From Arachis hypogaea (Eukaryota; Streptophyta; Magnoliopsida; Fabales; Fabaceae), in NCBI RefSeq assembly GCF_003086295.3, contig NC_092040.1:7440001-7504000 (forward strand): 64,000 bases of DNA, read 5' to 3'. The position numbers and the translations under genes were made by a program. The notes below the pieces were generated by a model that saw nothing but the letters and a program-made list of their open reading frames with translations, did not search any database and was not told the origin of the DNA. Below are positions 36,507-48,452 of this stretch, piece by piece (the first letter of the stretch is position 1; each line of letters opens with the position of its first letter).

Positions 36507-37400
36507 GCAGCGTGTTCAACTGAATTTCAAGAGCAACTCCTTGGTTAAACATTATTTAGAGCATTAACTGTAACCTAAAATAAAATTAACAGGACATGTT
36601 GCAACTTGCAAAACCCGTCATAAAGAATTAAACATTCCATGTAAAGAAAAATAGAGCAAGGCTGACAACTGTTGAGGAATATTTTCAGACTTTACAGTCT
36701 AGGCTTTCTAGAGAGTTCGGTGAATTATATTACTCTTCAAATAAGATGACTACAGACCAGATAAAAATTCATGGAGAATATTTCTAGAGTTCATAGTCTA
36801 AGCTCTCTCGAGGGGTTGGGGAATTATACTATTCTCATTTATTATAAATAAACAGAACAACCCTGTAATTCAATATATCCAATCTCCATTACGTAATTTC
36901 GTTGCGCCTATCGGAACATTGAAAATTTTATCAAGCATAGATGAAATTTACAAAATTTTAATATTTGATTTGTGAACACATAGCTGATGGAAGCAAGTAT
37001 GGATATTGAGAGTGGTTAGGCTATGCAAAGCATAAGGCACACAGCTCGATACCTCAAAGTATCCAAGAACGTGTGTTTTTTGCATTATATTATAAACAAG
37101 GAGTTACAAAATTAAACGGAACATGAATTAGGGCATAAAGAGAACAAGATAATCACCACAAAAATGAGAGAATAGAAACCAAGAATAGAATAAACATTAA
37201 TGAGAAAGAGAAAATTGGCAGCAGTATTGGCAGCTAGAGTGGGCACCTGGTTTGCGCTTAGGCGCTGGGGTGGCCGTCACCGATGGGGAAGAAGAGTGCC
37301 GATGCCGCTAAAGATTGAAGACGGAAGACACAGAGCGATGAGATGAAATTGCCGGAGATGCATGAAAGAAAGAAAGAAAGAAAGAAAGAAAGAAAAGAGA
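36507..37400 (-). other. 5' leader and upstream region of the FRIGIDA-like gene
   Basis: A candidate 5'UTR intron runs from about 37250 (donor CAGGTGCCC on the minus strand) to about 36526 (acceptor ATTCAG). The upstream part includes a (GAAA)n tract at 37362-37394 that would lie near the transcript start. Confidence 0.4.
37362..37394. repeat. (GAAA)n microsatellite
   Basis: About eight tandem GAAA units immediately upstream of the probable FRIGIDA-like 5'UTR. Confidence 0.9.
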
Positions 37401-37733
37401 TGGGAGCTATGTCAGCTATGTGAGAGACTACTTGATTTCAGACACATCTCCAAAGAGGGACAGCTTTGTGAATGTGTTAGTGACTTGGACTATCTGTGCG
37501 GCCCAAATCATTCAGCACGTTTCTTGTCTTAAAAAAAATCAAACTAGCAGGCCGAAACCCATTGTATATCAATGGTGCTACTACTTCCACGAATATTCAT
37601 TTACTTGGTTATAAAAAAAAATACATTATACAAGAAAAAATATCTATTATTTTTGCATATATAATATAATAATACATGCCTAAGTAAAATAATTTATATT
37701 AATAGTACATATATAATAAGAAGAAATATAGGG

Positions 37734-37938
37734 AGCCAATAAAGTATCTGTACAATGTGTACAATGAGAGTTTAGAGATGTTCGATTCAATCAAATGTTT
37801 ATTCGGATGGTTATTCTCGATAGTATACGTGTAATTTGTTTGAGAAATTAGTAGAATTTTACTCTTAATGTTCATTTTTTAATAACTCAGGACAAATAAA
37901 TAACTCATTGTACACATTGTACAAATACTGCATTGGCT
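37734..37938. repeat. MITE, 205 bp
   Basis: Terminal inverted repeats of about 35 bp begin AGCCAAT and include the exact inverted word TGTACAATGTGTACAATGAG on both sides. The interior is non-coding. The size equals that reported for peanut AhMITE1, but identity was not tested. No clear target duplication is visible. Confidence 0.65.
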
Positions 37939-38541
37939 TTCTAGCGGATGACGGGATTCATATAATAAATCCTTAGTTTCATATTTTTCATTTAAGACCG
38001 AAAAATATACATTTTTACAAATATACAGAAATGTACTTGAATATGAAACTTTTAGAATGGTCACACACAGGTTTTCAAAGGAAAAAGTATGCATTTTGAA
38101 TGTAAAAATATAATAGATTGTATCCCTTAATATTCAGTCACTCTATAGAATATATGTTATAATATAAAATTTATATATACATAAATATAAGTAACTAATT
38201 TAATGAATTTCTTTTTACACATATATATGTAATGTTCGCATTGCTAACATGCAGTCTTTGTATTCCCCATTGGAAACTTTTCTTTAAGGGCTGTGCCAGA
38301 ATCTCGAAGTAAATAAATAGCACATTCCAAGAGAGGAATTATCTCTTTGAACATCATAGTTTCATTAATAATAATAATAATACAACAGGAACATCTATTT
38401 AGACTTGTGTAACTGATGCACAGATAGCAAATAAGGAACCAAAGCCCCTTGCTTAAACGAAAAAACTAGCTAGTGTGTGAATAGAGTATCCATTGAAAGT
38501 CTTGAGCGGCATCCATGGTCTGAAGGAACAAGGATTAATGC

Positions 38542-41149
38542 TCAGTTCTCTGTGCTAGTTGCCTTTGATCGATCTAAACTTTGCCAAGGAGAAAAGGAAA
38601 CAGCACGCGCAATAAGGTATATTACAAATGCAACATAAGCAGCTGTTAGTGCACACACTACAACGGCAAACACTGCTCCATTCACTTCAGAGGAGAAGAA
38701 GTCTAGCAAAAGATAGCCATTGATCACTATCACCAGAGCAGCCACCAGCCAAGAAAAAATCTGTACCAGATCACAATTCACAAAACAATCATTTCTAATA
38801 TGTCGTTTGTTAAGGAATGATCATGTTACATTCTTTTAGCTTTTGTGTTTAATCTGTTGCCTACTAAAGAAAAGATGATTTATGTGTGTGTTGTGTAAGT
38901 AAACTACGTTTGAAAGGGAGACTGAGAGACTGAGACTGGAAGACAGTGACTTAGTTTTTGTATTGTATTTAGTCTCTGTATTGTATTTGGTGTAAGATAT
39001 ACTAAGCTGAGTTATGTTTAAGTATTATGTTTAATTTAAAATAAATATGGAGATTGAGTGGTAAATTTGAAATTTGAAAAGTTAACTGAGAATATTTTTT
39101 AGAAAAAATATTATTAAAGTTTCAGTCTTGTCTTAAAAAATTCCAATCCCCTTTGTCTCTGATTTCTGGAGGTAAGAAACTGAAATTTTAGTTCCAATTT
39201 CTAACCATCAAATACAATACTGAGTTGCAGTCCCTTAGTCTCAGTCCCAGTCCTCTGCAAACAGACACTACCTAATAATCAATCCAAACAAACTGAGCTG
39301 AACAATATCGAACAAAGGGCTACTCCAAATAAGTCCAAGTTCAAGAGAAGCTAGGGATCTTACAATAGACTGCATAACAGAGGATATTTAGCATATATAC
39401 ATATATGTATACCATTCATAACTGTTACTAGGGTCAATTTAATTTCTGACCACTATAGGCATGCACAGACAGGGAATTTCAAAGTCATATAAAAATGAAT
39501 TAATTTGGCATTTCAAAGTCATTTATGAAATGTATGGACCAGTAATGTGTAGCTGAATGCTGATAGGTAACCAAAATGCTGTAGAACTTTTAATAATTAA
39601 TATACCTTGAGGACAGGACCAATTCTGAAAGTGCCCATTATCTGTTCCTTGGACACCAAGCAAAGCAAGGGAATAAGAGCAAATGGGATTTGAACTGACT
39701 GAAGAACATTAAGCCATTCATTCAGGATATCTAAAGATTCCTCCGAGGTATCAAAGATAAGAGCGACTATCATGGTTGGGATGATTGCGCAGCATCGGGT
39801 AATTAACGCCCTCACCCATTTCTTCAGCCTTAAATTGAGAAAACCTCCCATGATGAATTGCCCAGCATATGTACCAGTTATAGTGCTACTTTGCCCTGCT
39901 GCTAACAAACCAATGCCCCATATATATAGGATTGGGAATAATCCACCCCCATATTTCTCCTGAAGATAAGTCCCTGCATTTACAAGACCAATACTATCGG
40001 CTATTTCAGTACCGTAAAAGCCCTTGGCAAACACAGTCGTGACGAAAATATTGATGATGAAAGAGACTGCAAGGGCCAAGGTGGACTCTATGGAGTAGTA
40101 ATTAAGAGCTTCTTGAACGCGGCCTTTCTTGCTTTGATCAATCTGCCTTGACTGAACGAGAGCGGAATGCAAGAACACGTTGTGAGGCATAATGATGCAA
40201 CCAACAACTCCAACAGCTTGCTTTATAGTTCTGGAGCTAAGTTTAGGAACCAAAACACCTGCAAAGATAAAACTGGTTGTATCAGAGATAAAGCAATTTG
40301 GTTACGCACGTCCATATCAATGAGATGAACTCAGTACCAAGAAGAACATCAACCCCATTGGGTTTTGCTTCACCGAACATCCATGCAAATGAGAGCGCCA
40401 TTATGCCAATCAGAACAGCAAAAAATGCCTCCAATTTCCTCACACCATAGTTCTCGAGAAATAGAAAAATAAAACTGTAAACAAAGCAACAAAGAGACCT
40501 TGTTGAATTAACTAACTAACCATTTTCCCGGACCCACGATTTATATAACCGTAATACAAAATAATAATCCAAAATCACCTTATTTAATTTAATAAATCAA
40601 GCATAAGACAGCAAATTTATCCATAATTAATAATAGTAATTACCAATCAAGAGCAGTAATGACGACACCAGCCCATAGAGGAACAAATCCGTTACTGAGA
40701 ATCCGGATAGCAATAGCGCTGCCAATAACCTCTTGTATGTCGGAGCCAATAAGAGCCAACTCAGTCATGAGCCACAACACAATCCTGGCCCATGGCGGGT
40801 ACTCCTCCCTGCACAGCTCAGCCAGGTGCCGCCCTGTGGCCACCCCGAGCCTGGCCGAAAGCAGCTGAATCAGAAGGCCCATTAGCGTGGCCCACATGAG
40901 CAGCCAGAGCAGCGAGTAGCCTGCAATCGCACCCGACTGAAGATCCCCCTCCAAGTTCCCTGGGTCAAGAAACGCTATGCTCATCAAGAACCCCGGCCCA
41001 GTGAACAGCCACAGTTTCTTCCACGAGAAGGGCGGCGCCTCCACGTCATCGCCGTACTCATCCTCCACTCCCACCGCCACCACCACCTTCTCGGAGGAGT
41101 CGTAGGCCGTGTCCTCTTCTGGCTCCAGGAGGGGTTGTTGGGGTGGCAT
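38542..41149 (-). CDS. NRAMP divalent metal transporter
   Basis: Four exons, 41149-40644, 40474-40338, 40258-39606 and 38760-38542, with GT-AG introns and consistent phases, give 504 aa, close to the family's usual 500-510. TM1 carries the metal-binding DPGN ([15 protein letters not shown]). TM6 carries MPHN ([14 protein letters not shown]). The conserved [13 protein letters not shown] loop precedes TM9-12. The acidic N-terminus ([11 protein letters not shown]) and overall layout resemble the plant NRAMP2-5 group, which moves Fe2+ and Mn2+ across tonoplast or Golgi-type membranes with H+. An upstream in-frame ATG (41191) adds 14 residues; the ATG at 41149 is preferred because [12 protein letters not shown] matches the family style. 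A MITE occupies intron 3. Confidence 0.94.
38905..39270. repeat. MITE in intron 3 of the NRAMP gene
   Basis: The left end (TACGTTTGAAAGGGAGACTG) and the reverse complement of the right end (TAGTGTCTGTTTGCAGAGGA) align and continue into shared GACTGAGACT and GTATTGTATTT words. It is about 365 bp and non-coding. The terminus resembles a MITE family common in legumes. Confidence 0.6.
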
Positions 41150-41289
41150 GCTGATTGTGGCGGTGGCGTCGAGAGATAGAGAATAAAACAAGTGGCGGTT
41201 TGAAGCCGTGTAAACACTGAAAAGGTTCTCTCACTCTCGACTGTGGCTTGTGCTGTGTGATGAACTGATGATAGTGGTGTTTGCACATT

Positions 41290-42372
41290 TATTCTCTATC
41301 TGCCACTTCCTATCATTCTCATTGAATTAAATCTCGAAATTGAAACAAAACTACTCCCAAGGTCATCGAATTAAGTGATATGATAATTTTCTATAATTTA
41401 TACACATCAGAATCTTACTCTCATAATGATTATCAAAAAAGGATGTTAGAGGAGGCAGGATTTATTGTTTTTTATGTTAGAAATAAGGACTAAAAATATA
41501 TTATTAAATTATTAGATTAAAAAATTAGATTAATAATTAAAAATATTAATAAAAATAATAAATCTACTGACAGAATCTTTTGATGGTAATAAACATGGAT
41601 TTATTGTGTCAAGAGATTAAAAATTAGTGTCATTCAAGGGAAATTCTTATCTATTTTCTATAGTTAAATTATTTTGTATTATAATTTTTATTATTTATTA
41701 TTTTTTTATTTATTGAATTTTTTTAAAATAAATAGATGAGATTATTTCATGAAGCACAACAAATTTATCTATGGAATATGAAAGAATTCCTCGTCCTGAA
41801 GATGTTGTTTAAAATTATTACAAGTAAAATTTTTAAAAATTTTTTAATAAATATATCACAAGGGTTTTGCTATCTTAATACATTTAAAATTTTAATTATT
41901 TAAACTTTTATATTTTATATTAAACGTCTTAACTAATATTTTTAAAATACTTATTAGTAATGTTCTAAAATTCTCAGTGGAATTTTCTTTCTATAACTTC
42001 TTAATGTTTTTGGGAAAAAGAATATATTTTATAAAGTTTAAAACGAATACAAAATGTATATATGATCAAGATAATAAATGCATATATGATAATTGATAAA
42101 CTTTGAAGAGATTTGATCATTTATGCATGCATTTTGTAATTTGTACCTTTTAACACTTCAAAATAAAAATAAAGATTTAATAATTTTTCATTAAGATTAA
42201 ATATTTTTTGTTGCACAGACGCCAACAACTAGAATCTCACATACCTATGGATATGAGCTCATGACGAGGAAAATATTTTCCTTAGCGCTTGGTAAGATTT
42301 AGATTAGAAGTCTTTATTTTATTAAGCTTGACATACGGGTGTATATGATAGTTAAACTAGATCATTCATCCT
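41290..42372. other. AT-rich intergenic region
   Basis: This spacer lies between the NRAMP gene and the Mutator-like element. No gene is seen. Confidence 0.6.
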
Positions 42373-42717
42373 CAATTTACGTTTTTAAATTGTTTCAACT
42401 TCAAATTTACGTAAATGCATTGTTTCAAAAATAGTTACGCAATTGCGTTGTTTCACTATATTATATAAACTGCTACTGGCAGTAGCGGTTTAGAGATGCA
42501 TAGAAACCGCTAGAGCCAGCAGCGGATTCTGGTCAAAAAATACATTAGAGAAACCGCGACAGCCCATCGCAGTTTATGCTTGAGAGACAATGGTCATAAA
42601 CCGCTGCTGCCAGCAGCGGTTTATGTGCGTGGGAATATGTGCGTAAACCGCTAGAGGCTATAGCGGTTTACGTTAAGTATGCATCATTATATAAACCGCT
42701 GAGCCAGCCGCGGATTA
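42373..42717. repeat. Left TIR with six palindromes
   Basis: Palindromic units lie at about 42467-42491, 42504-42528, 42551-42575, 42598-42622, 42643-42672 and 42691-42717, with core AAACCGCT...AGCGGTTT. The first and fourth are perfect 12+1+12 inverted repeats. Confidence 0.9.
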
Positions 42718-42813
42718 TGCAATTGGAGGTTGGGAGAGGAAATTCTAGAGAGAGGTCAGAGCAAGTTGAGAGGGGGTCCGAGGTATTTGAGCTGCGACTT
42801 CCGGCGGGATATC

Positions 42814-45479
42814 ATGGCAGAAGACAGAAGGAGCATGTACCGACTGAACGGTGTTGCTCATGTTGCCGGTTCCATTGGTGACGAGGTTAGTTAATTATTT
42901 TGGTCTTTTTTTAGGCTTAGCAATTTTTTACTTAGGAAAATGATATGAATGCAACCATATATGGATTTTATAGATTAGTCCCTTTTAGTTTTAAAAATAG
43001 TATGAAGGTTAAAATATAAAGAAATTTTTTTTGGAATTTTATAGTTTAAGGTTTGTAATACTTTTATAATTGTGGGTGTTATCTAATAAGTTAAGTTTGT
43101 TGTCATTTGTGCTATTGTAGTTAATATTTTACATCTTAATTTCGCTAGTTTATTGACTACTTATTTATAGGTTTTAGGGATTAATTTGTTCACCGGTCAA
43201 AAATTTGTTGACATTTTGGAGATATGTGTTATTATTAGATAAGGAATTTCGTTATGGGTTGGAGAATTTAATTGTATCCTGCATTGATTGTGCTGTTTTT
43301 TGCAGCCCACTAGGTGTATATACAGCGTGAGACGGCAACAGAATATGCCCCTGCATGATAGGATCATCCCGTATTTAGAGAGGGCTGGATTGTACCATTT
43401 GGCCAGGCTAAACAGCCATTGGTTCTGGTTGGATGAGCCATTGGTTAGTGCGTTCGTTGAGAGGTGGCGTCCTGAGACGCACACGTTCCACATGCCTTTT
43501 GGAGAGTGCACAGTGACATTGCAGGACGTGGCTTTTCAGCTTGGGTTGCCTATCGATGGGGAGGCTGTGAGTGGTTGCCTAGGTGAGTTTGAAACATACA
43601 TTGAGGGTGGTCGACCGGCCTGGGAGTGGTTTCAGGACCTATTCGGTGAGCTGCCACCACCGAATAAGGTTAAGCAGATGACGGTCCACTTTACATGGTT
43701 CCACGAGAGGTTTAGTGTGCTACCACCAGATGCGAACGAGGAGACAGTTCGCATCTACGCACGTGCCTACATCATGATGCTTTTATCTACTCAGTTATTT
43801 GGGGACAAGAGTGCGAACCGGGTACATATACGGTGGTTGCCATTTGTGGCGAACCTTGATGAGATGGGGCGATATAGCTGGGGCTCGGCTGCGTTGGCTT
43901 GGTTGTACCGATGTATGTGTCGGGTAGCAAACAGAAATGTTACTAACCTTGCGGGTCCCCTCCAGTTGCTACAGAGTTGGATATTCTGGCGTTTTCCCTC
44001 GTTGAGGCCGTCCGGGTTTGATTATTTCTCTTTTCCACTGGCATCCAGGTATGGTTTATGTCTTTTTCATAGTTTAAAAAATAGTATGTTGTGTTTTTCG
44101 AGTTTCTGTCTCATTATATTTACAATTAGGTGGTCTGCTTACTTACCTCCGAACGATGGGAAAGAACAGAGGGTCATAAGTTATAGGCTTGCATTGGATC
44201 GCATGAGCGCTCGTGATGTAAGTATTATACTTGTTATGATTAAGTTTTAGGGTTGCCTTGGAGTCGTGAATATATATATACTTGTTATGGCAACGTCTGA
44301 TGTACTTTGATTTTTCAGATTATATGGGAGCCCTACTCTGCGCTTGATGTACTTGCTGTGGTCCATCCGGAGATACTCACAGACGAGCATTCTCGCATCT
44401 GGCGAGCGGTCACTTCTTTGATATACTTTGCTGTCATCGAGTGGCATCAGGTTGATAGGGTTGTCCCACAGCTTGGTGGAGTGCAGCATATCCCCGAGGA
44501 CGCCTTGAACATAGACTGGCTGCATGCTAAGGATGGAAGGGGAGGAGATAGGTGGTTCCCCCATTACTATCGGGACTGGCATTTACACTGGGGGAGCAGA
44601 CTTGATGCAGTCATTTCCATTGAGCGTGTGGCTGATCCGGGTCCATCAGCAGATTACCTAGATTGGTGGTACCGCGATGCTCATAGGTTCCTTAGCCCAG
44701 GGGCTGCATTCACGGATCCCAGGGGAACCGAGATACCTGAGGAGGCATTACAGAGAGGTTCGTCACAGGTCCCACGCAGATCACAACTTCCTCATATGCC
44801 AGATAACCGGCGTGTTGAGAGACGTCGTCGTGTTGGTACTCGTGAGTCCGGTCGAGAGTGGCGATGGATATATGATATGCTGCACGAGGATGACGCAGGA
44901 GGGGAGGCTGCTGATGTGGGCGGTCACCGTGTCCGCCGGTCTAGTGGCAGACGTCGGGGTCCTCAGGGTGCTACCCAGTTCGGTGGTGCAGCTAGTGGGA
45001 CCACGGGGACTGAGACTGCAGGCGATACATTCACTCAGACTTTTACACCTACGATGACTATGGATGTAGATGATCAGATGGGCAGTGCACACTTTTATTC
45101 AGATTTTGCTGCGGTGTTGAGGGATGATGCTGGCCCGTCCCATGTGCAGGTTGATGCCCCTCCTTACCAGCCTTCAGCACCAGATGTAGTGTTCGATACC
45201 ACAGCTTACCATCCACACATGACAGAGATGCAGCCCCAGGTCCCTGACTTTCAGGGACAATATGCAGTGGATCTTAACCAGCCCGCAGGTAGTCCTTTAG
45301 ATACTTGGTTCACCATGGGAGGCACACCTCAGTCTGCGTATGGGGTAGCCCCTCCTGTTGATGATGCTGTTCAGGTGGCTGGCCGACCTACTAGAGTCAG
45401 GCGTCGTCCGCGATGTGGGACGGGATCTCATCTACTTGATCCTTTTGAGGATGCAGCCCAGGATGATAGGGATGATTAG
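42814..45479 (+). CDS. Plant mobile domain (PMD, MAIN-like) protein, intact
   Basis: Four exons, 42814-42885, 43306-44048, 44130-44217 and 44319-45479, with GT-AG introns and consistent phases, give 687 aa without stops. Exon 1 encodes MAEDRRSMYRLNGVAHVAG. The PMD fold (about 35-390) includes YLERAGLYHLARLN, SAFVERWRPETHTFHMPFGE, LGLPIDGEAVSGC, WLPFVANLDEMG and WGSAALAWLYRCMCR. A downstream acidic/Gly-rich tail contains basic patches (RRVERRRRVGTR). Proteins of this family (MAIN, MAIL1) act with PP7-type phosphatases in silencing and genome maintenance in Arabidopsis; transposon-borne copies are known. Here the gene sits inside a Mutator-like element and starts about 100 bp from the palindromic TIR. 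Confidence 0.9.
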
Positions 45480-45612
45480 TCGATTATGTTGTATGTTGTG
45501 TTTCTTGGATATGTTATTTATGGACTCATTATGTACTTTATGTTCAAACACTAAACAGATAACTAAGAACAAGACACGTAAATGACTACAAAAGATAGAA
45601 ACCGCGAAACAT

Positions 45613-48125
45613 CTAGATGCCGCTACTAGAACCTCGATGAGGGCAACCCCTTCGGGTGTGACCGGGCTGCCTGCACAACCCACAACGCTTTGGTCGGCTG
45701 GTGTCAGCTTCGTCCATTGTGTTTCGGATGCGGGTGGACCGAGGTCGTCATTCTCTTGCTCTTCTCATATTTGGGTCGGGTATAACGATCAGACCGTCAT
45801 ACGGGGGCCAAAGCCCCTCAGGTATACATGGTGCAAAAGACATTTGATAGACCTTAAACACCTCAGACATGCTGTAAACTTCATCAACAAATGTTGCCCA
45901 ATCTAGCCGTGACTGCGCACAGCATGCGATGGCATGGCAACACGGGTAGTGCAGTGCCTGGAAATGACCACAGTCACAAGTACGATCCCTTAGGGAAACT
46001 CTGTAGCAACCAAGCGAGAATCTGCCTGTGGGGGTAGTCTCAGCCACCGTGTAATCAAGTAGGTGCCTATCAAAAACAGTCACAGTGAAGCACCTCGCAT
46101 CCTTCAAGTTACGCTCAATTGCCCTCATAAGTGCCTGCGAATACCTTTGACCGGATCCTAACTGTGCCTCTGCCGTCTGCCCCCGGACAACGAACAACTC
46201 AGCAAGGCGAAGATAGGTGGACTTAACCAAGGACGTCACTGGTAGATTTCTTGTGCCCTTCAAAACAGAGTTGACACACTCAGAAATGTTGGTCGTCATG
46301 TGACCATATCGTCTGCCCCCATCTTTGTGCTGTGTCCACATCTCATAATCCATCCTGTTTGCCCAATCACACATGGCTGGGTTCTCTGACCTCATTATAT
46401 CAAACCAATAGTCAAATTCGGCTTCCGTCTTAGCATAAGCGGCGTTAACCAGCCACCTTCTAACATCCTGCCCCTTGAAGGTAAGGGCAAAATTTGCAGC
46501 AACATGCCGAATGCAAAATGCCCTATAAGCATGCGGAGGTCGCCAACCACTATCGGGTGACTCCAGCGCAGCCTTGATGCCGTTGTGTCTGTCGGAGATG
46601 AGGAGAATACCTTCCTGTGGAGTAACATGTCTTCTAAGATTGGACAGAAAATATGACCAAGACTCAGCATTTTCCCCCTTCACTAGTGCAAACGCAACAG
46701 GCAAAATATTCGAATTCCCATCCTGAGCAATCGCCAACAACAACGTCCCTCCGTACTTACCATACAAGTGTGTCCCATCGATGCTGACGAGTGGCTTACA
46801 GTGGCGGAATGCCTCAACACATGGAGGGAATGTCCAAAACATGCGATGAAAGTAGACTCTTTCTTCATCAACCTGGTCACCCACTCTAACCGGGGAGGTC
46901 TTCAGCAAAGCAACGGAACCGTCCATGGTTAACGTGACCCCAAGGATCCATCGGGGCAGATCCGCATATGACTCCTCCCAATCGCCGTAGATCTGTGCTA
47001 CTGCCTTCTGCTTTGCCAACCACACTTTCCGATAACTTGGCTTGAAACCATATGTTGCCTCTGTTGCCTCTTGCAACACCTTAATCGATACCGACGCATC
47101 AGCTCTAACCAATGGAAAGATTCTTGCACAAATCACATGATAATCAAGCTGCCTGTGGTCGCTCGAAATCGATGTGGCCATACACGTGTGTGGTCCGTTG
47201 TACCTCCTAACTTCCCATGTGCTCTTCCTTTTTCGCATTACTATCCGGATCAACCACGTGCATCCGTTACCGAACTCCTTGCATCTCCCTTGGTATTTTA
47301 GACTGTCTGACTCCATAACCCTGTACTCAACTCCACGCCGAATGCTGTAATCTTTCACGCTCAGCACAGCTTCCTCCTTACTCTGGAACGATTGGCCAAT
47401 CTGAAATTCAGTCAAACCTGTCCCATCTTGCATACCCTGTCCATCGAATATTGCTCAACATTCTGGTGCTGACCAAGGGCCTCCAAGTTCAAAGACGACA
47501 GGTGCGGAGGGTACTCTTGTGTTGCAGAACCGGAACCTCCATGGGCTGCAGCTATTGGTATATCATCTTCACTGTCCCCACCAATATCGAGTGGCTCCTC
47601 ATCGGAATCATCATCACAAAGCGCATTCTCAACTCGATCCGGTCCAACCTCAAACTCAACCTCAGCACGTTCTGGCTCGGGAGGTAGAACTACCGCGTGA
47701 ACCAAAGGCAGTGATGTCGATGCACCGCCCCCTGTGGTCGACTGAGGACCCGGTGCTGATGCCCCAGAGCTATCCACACGATCTTCCAACTTCGCAAACA
47801 TCTCAGGTATCCTCACCTCCGGAAAACTACGCCTGCAGTGAAACAAGACCTGCAGGTCTTCATCCGACCCAATCACAAAGGTCTCAAACCGCACGCCGGT
47901 TGACACAACAGTAATGGGAATCTTGTAAAACAACTTTTTAACCTGCTTCGTACCACAGGTACCGAGCTTCTGTAGTATGCTGAGCTTAATCTCTGCCAAT
48001 GTACTTGAAGATCGAATAAAAATACTAACCGGTTCTCTATCTGTGAATTTCACACCGTGGCGTCTGCTCTTTTGAATTTTTCCAGAGCAATGGACCAGAG
48101 CCACAAAACTATCCTCCCCAGCCAT
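45613..48125 (-). pseudogene. MURA/MuDR-type transposase, frameshifted and with premature stop
   Basis: The start is taken at ATG 48125 (MAGEDSFVALVH); the open frame to 48245 runs into the TIR. The N-terminal PB1-like region (FKIGSDEDLQVLFHCRR type) reaches about 47412, where the frame changes near 47435. Block two (47433-45748) has the MULE transposase core: catalytic Asp in VSIDGTHLYGKY, Asp in LISDRHNGIKAAL and a later Glu, with AFCIRHVAANF between. The SWIM zinc finger reads CDCGHF...YPCCHAIACC. A TGA at 45748-45750 cuts the frame, yet it stays open to TAG at 45613-45615 and encodes a zinc knuckle (CGLCRQPGHTRRGC). At least two lesions, so probably inactive. Confidence 0.9.
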
Positions 48126-48200
48126 TTGTGAATAACACTCTACCTCTCCACATTTGCCCCTCCATGGTTTATATAGGGAACCCAATGACATAGAATACAC

Positions 48201-48452
48201 GTAAACCGCTATGGCCACCAGCGGTTTACGCACGCATTTCAACAAACATAAACCGCTGCTGGCAGCAGCGGTTTATGAAGAACCAAAAATCAACAGAATC
48301 CGCTGCTGGCTCTAGCGGTTTCTGTGCATCTCTAAACCGCTACTGCCAGTAGCGGTTTATATAATATAGTGAAACAACGTAATTGCGTAACCATTTTTAA
48401 AACAATGCATTTGCGTAAATTTGAGGTTGAAACAATTTAAAAACGTAAATTG
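48201..48452. repeat. Right TIR with four palindromes
   Basis: Palindromic units lie at about 48201-48229, 48248-48276, 48296-48322 and 48334-48358. They correspond in inverted order to units of the left TIR; the third and sixth left units have no counterpart. Confidence 0.9.

Larger units (their letters stand above)
42373..48452. mobile_element. Mutator-like transposon with transposase and plant mobile domain genes
   Basis: Inverted termini of about 250-340 bp begin CAATTTACGTTTTTAAATTG at both ends. They enclose a MURA-type transposase (minus) and a plant mobile domain gene (plus) in tail-to-tail arrangement. Each gene starts just inside one TIR. The 6.1-kb element looks structurally complete, but the transposase ORF is decayed. 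I could not identify a matching 9-11 bp target duplication. Confidence 0.9.

Noticed and set aside
42639..42881. ORF across the left Mutator-like TIR
   Set aside because: It runs through the palindromes; the PMD gene uses a different frame with good splice sites from 42814.
48126..48245. N-terminal extension of the transposase ORF
   Set aside because: The 40 residues are encoded by TIR palindromes and lie upstream of a TATA-like CTATATAAA; translation from 48125 fits the family better.
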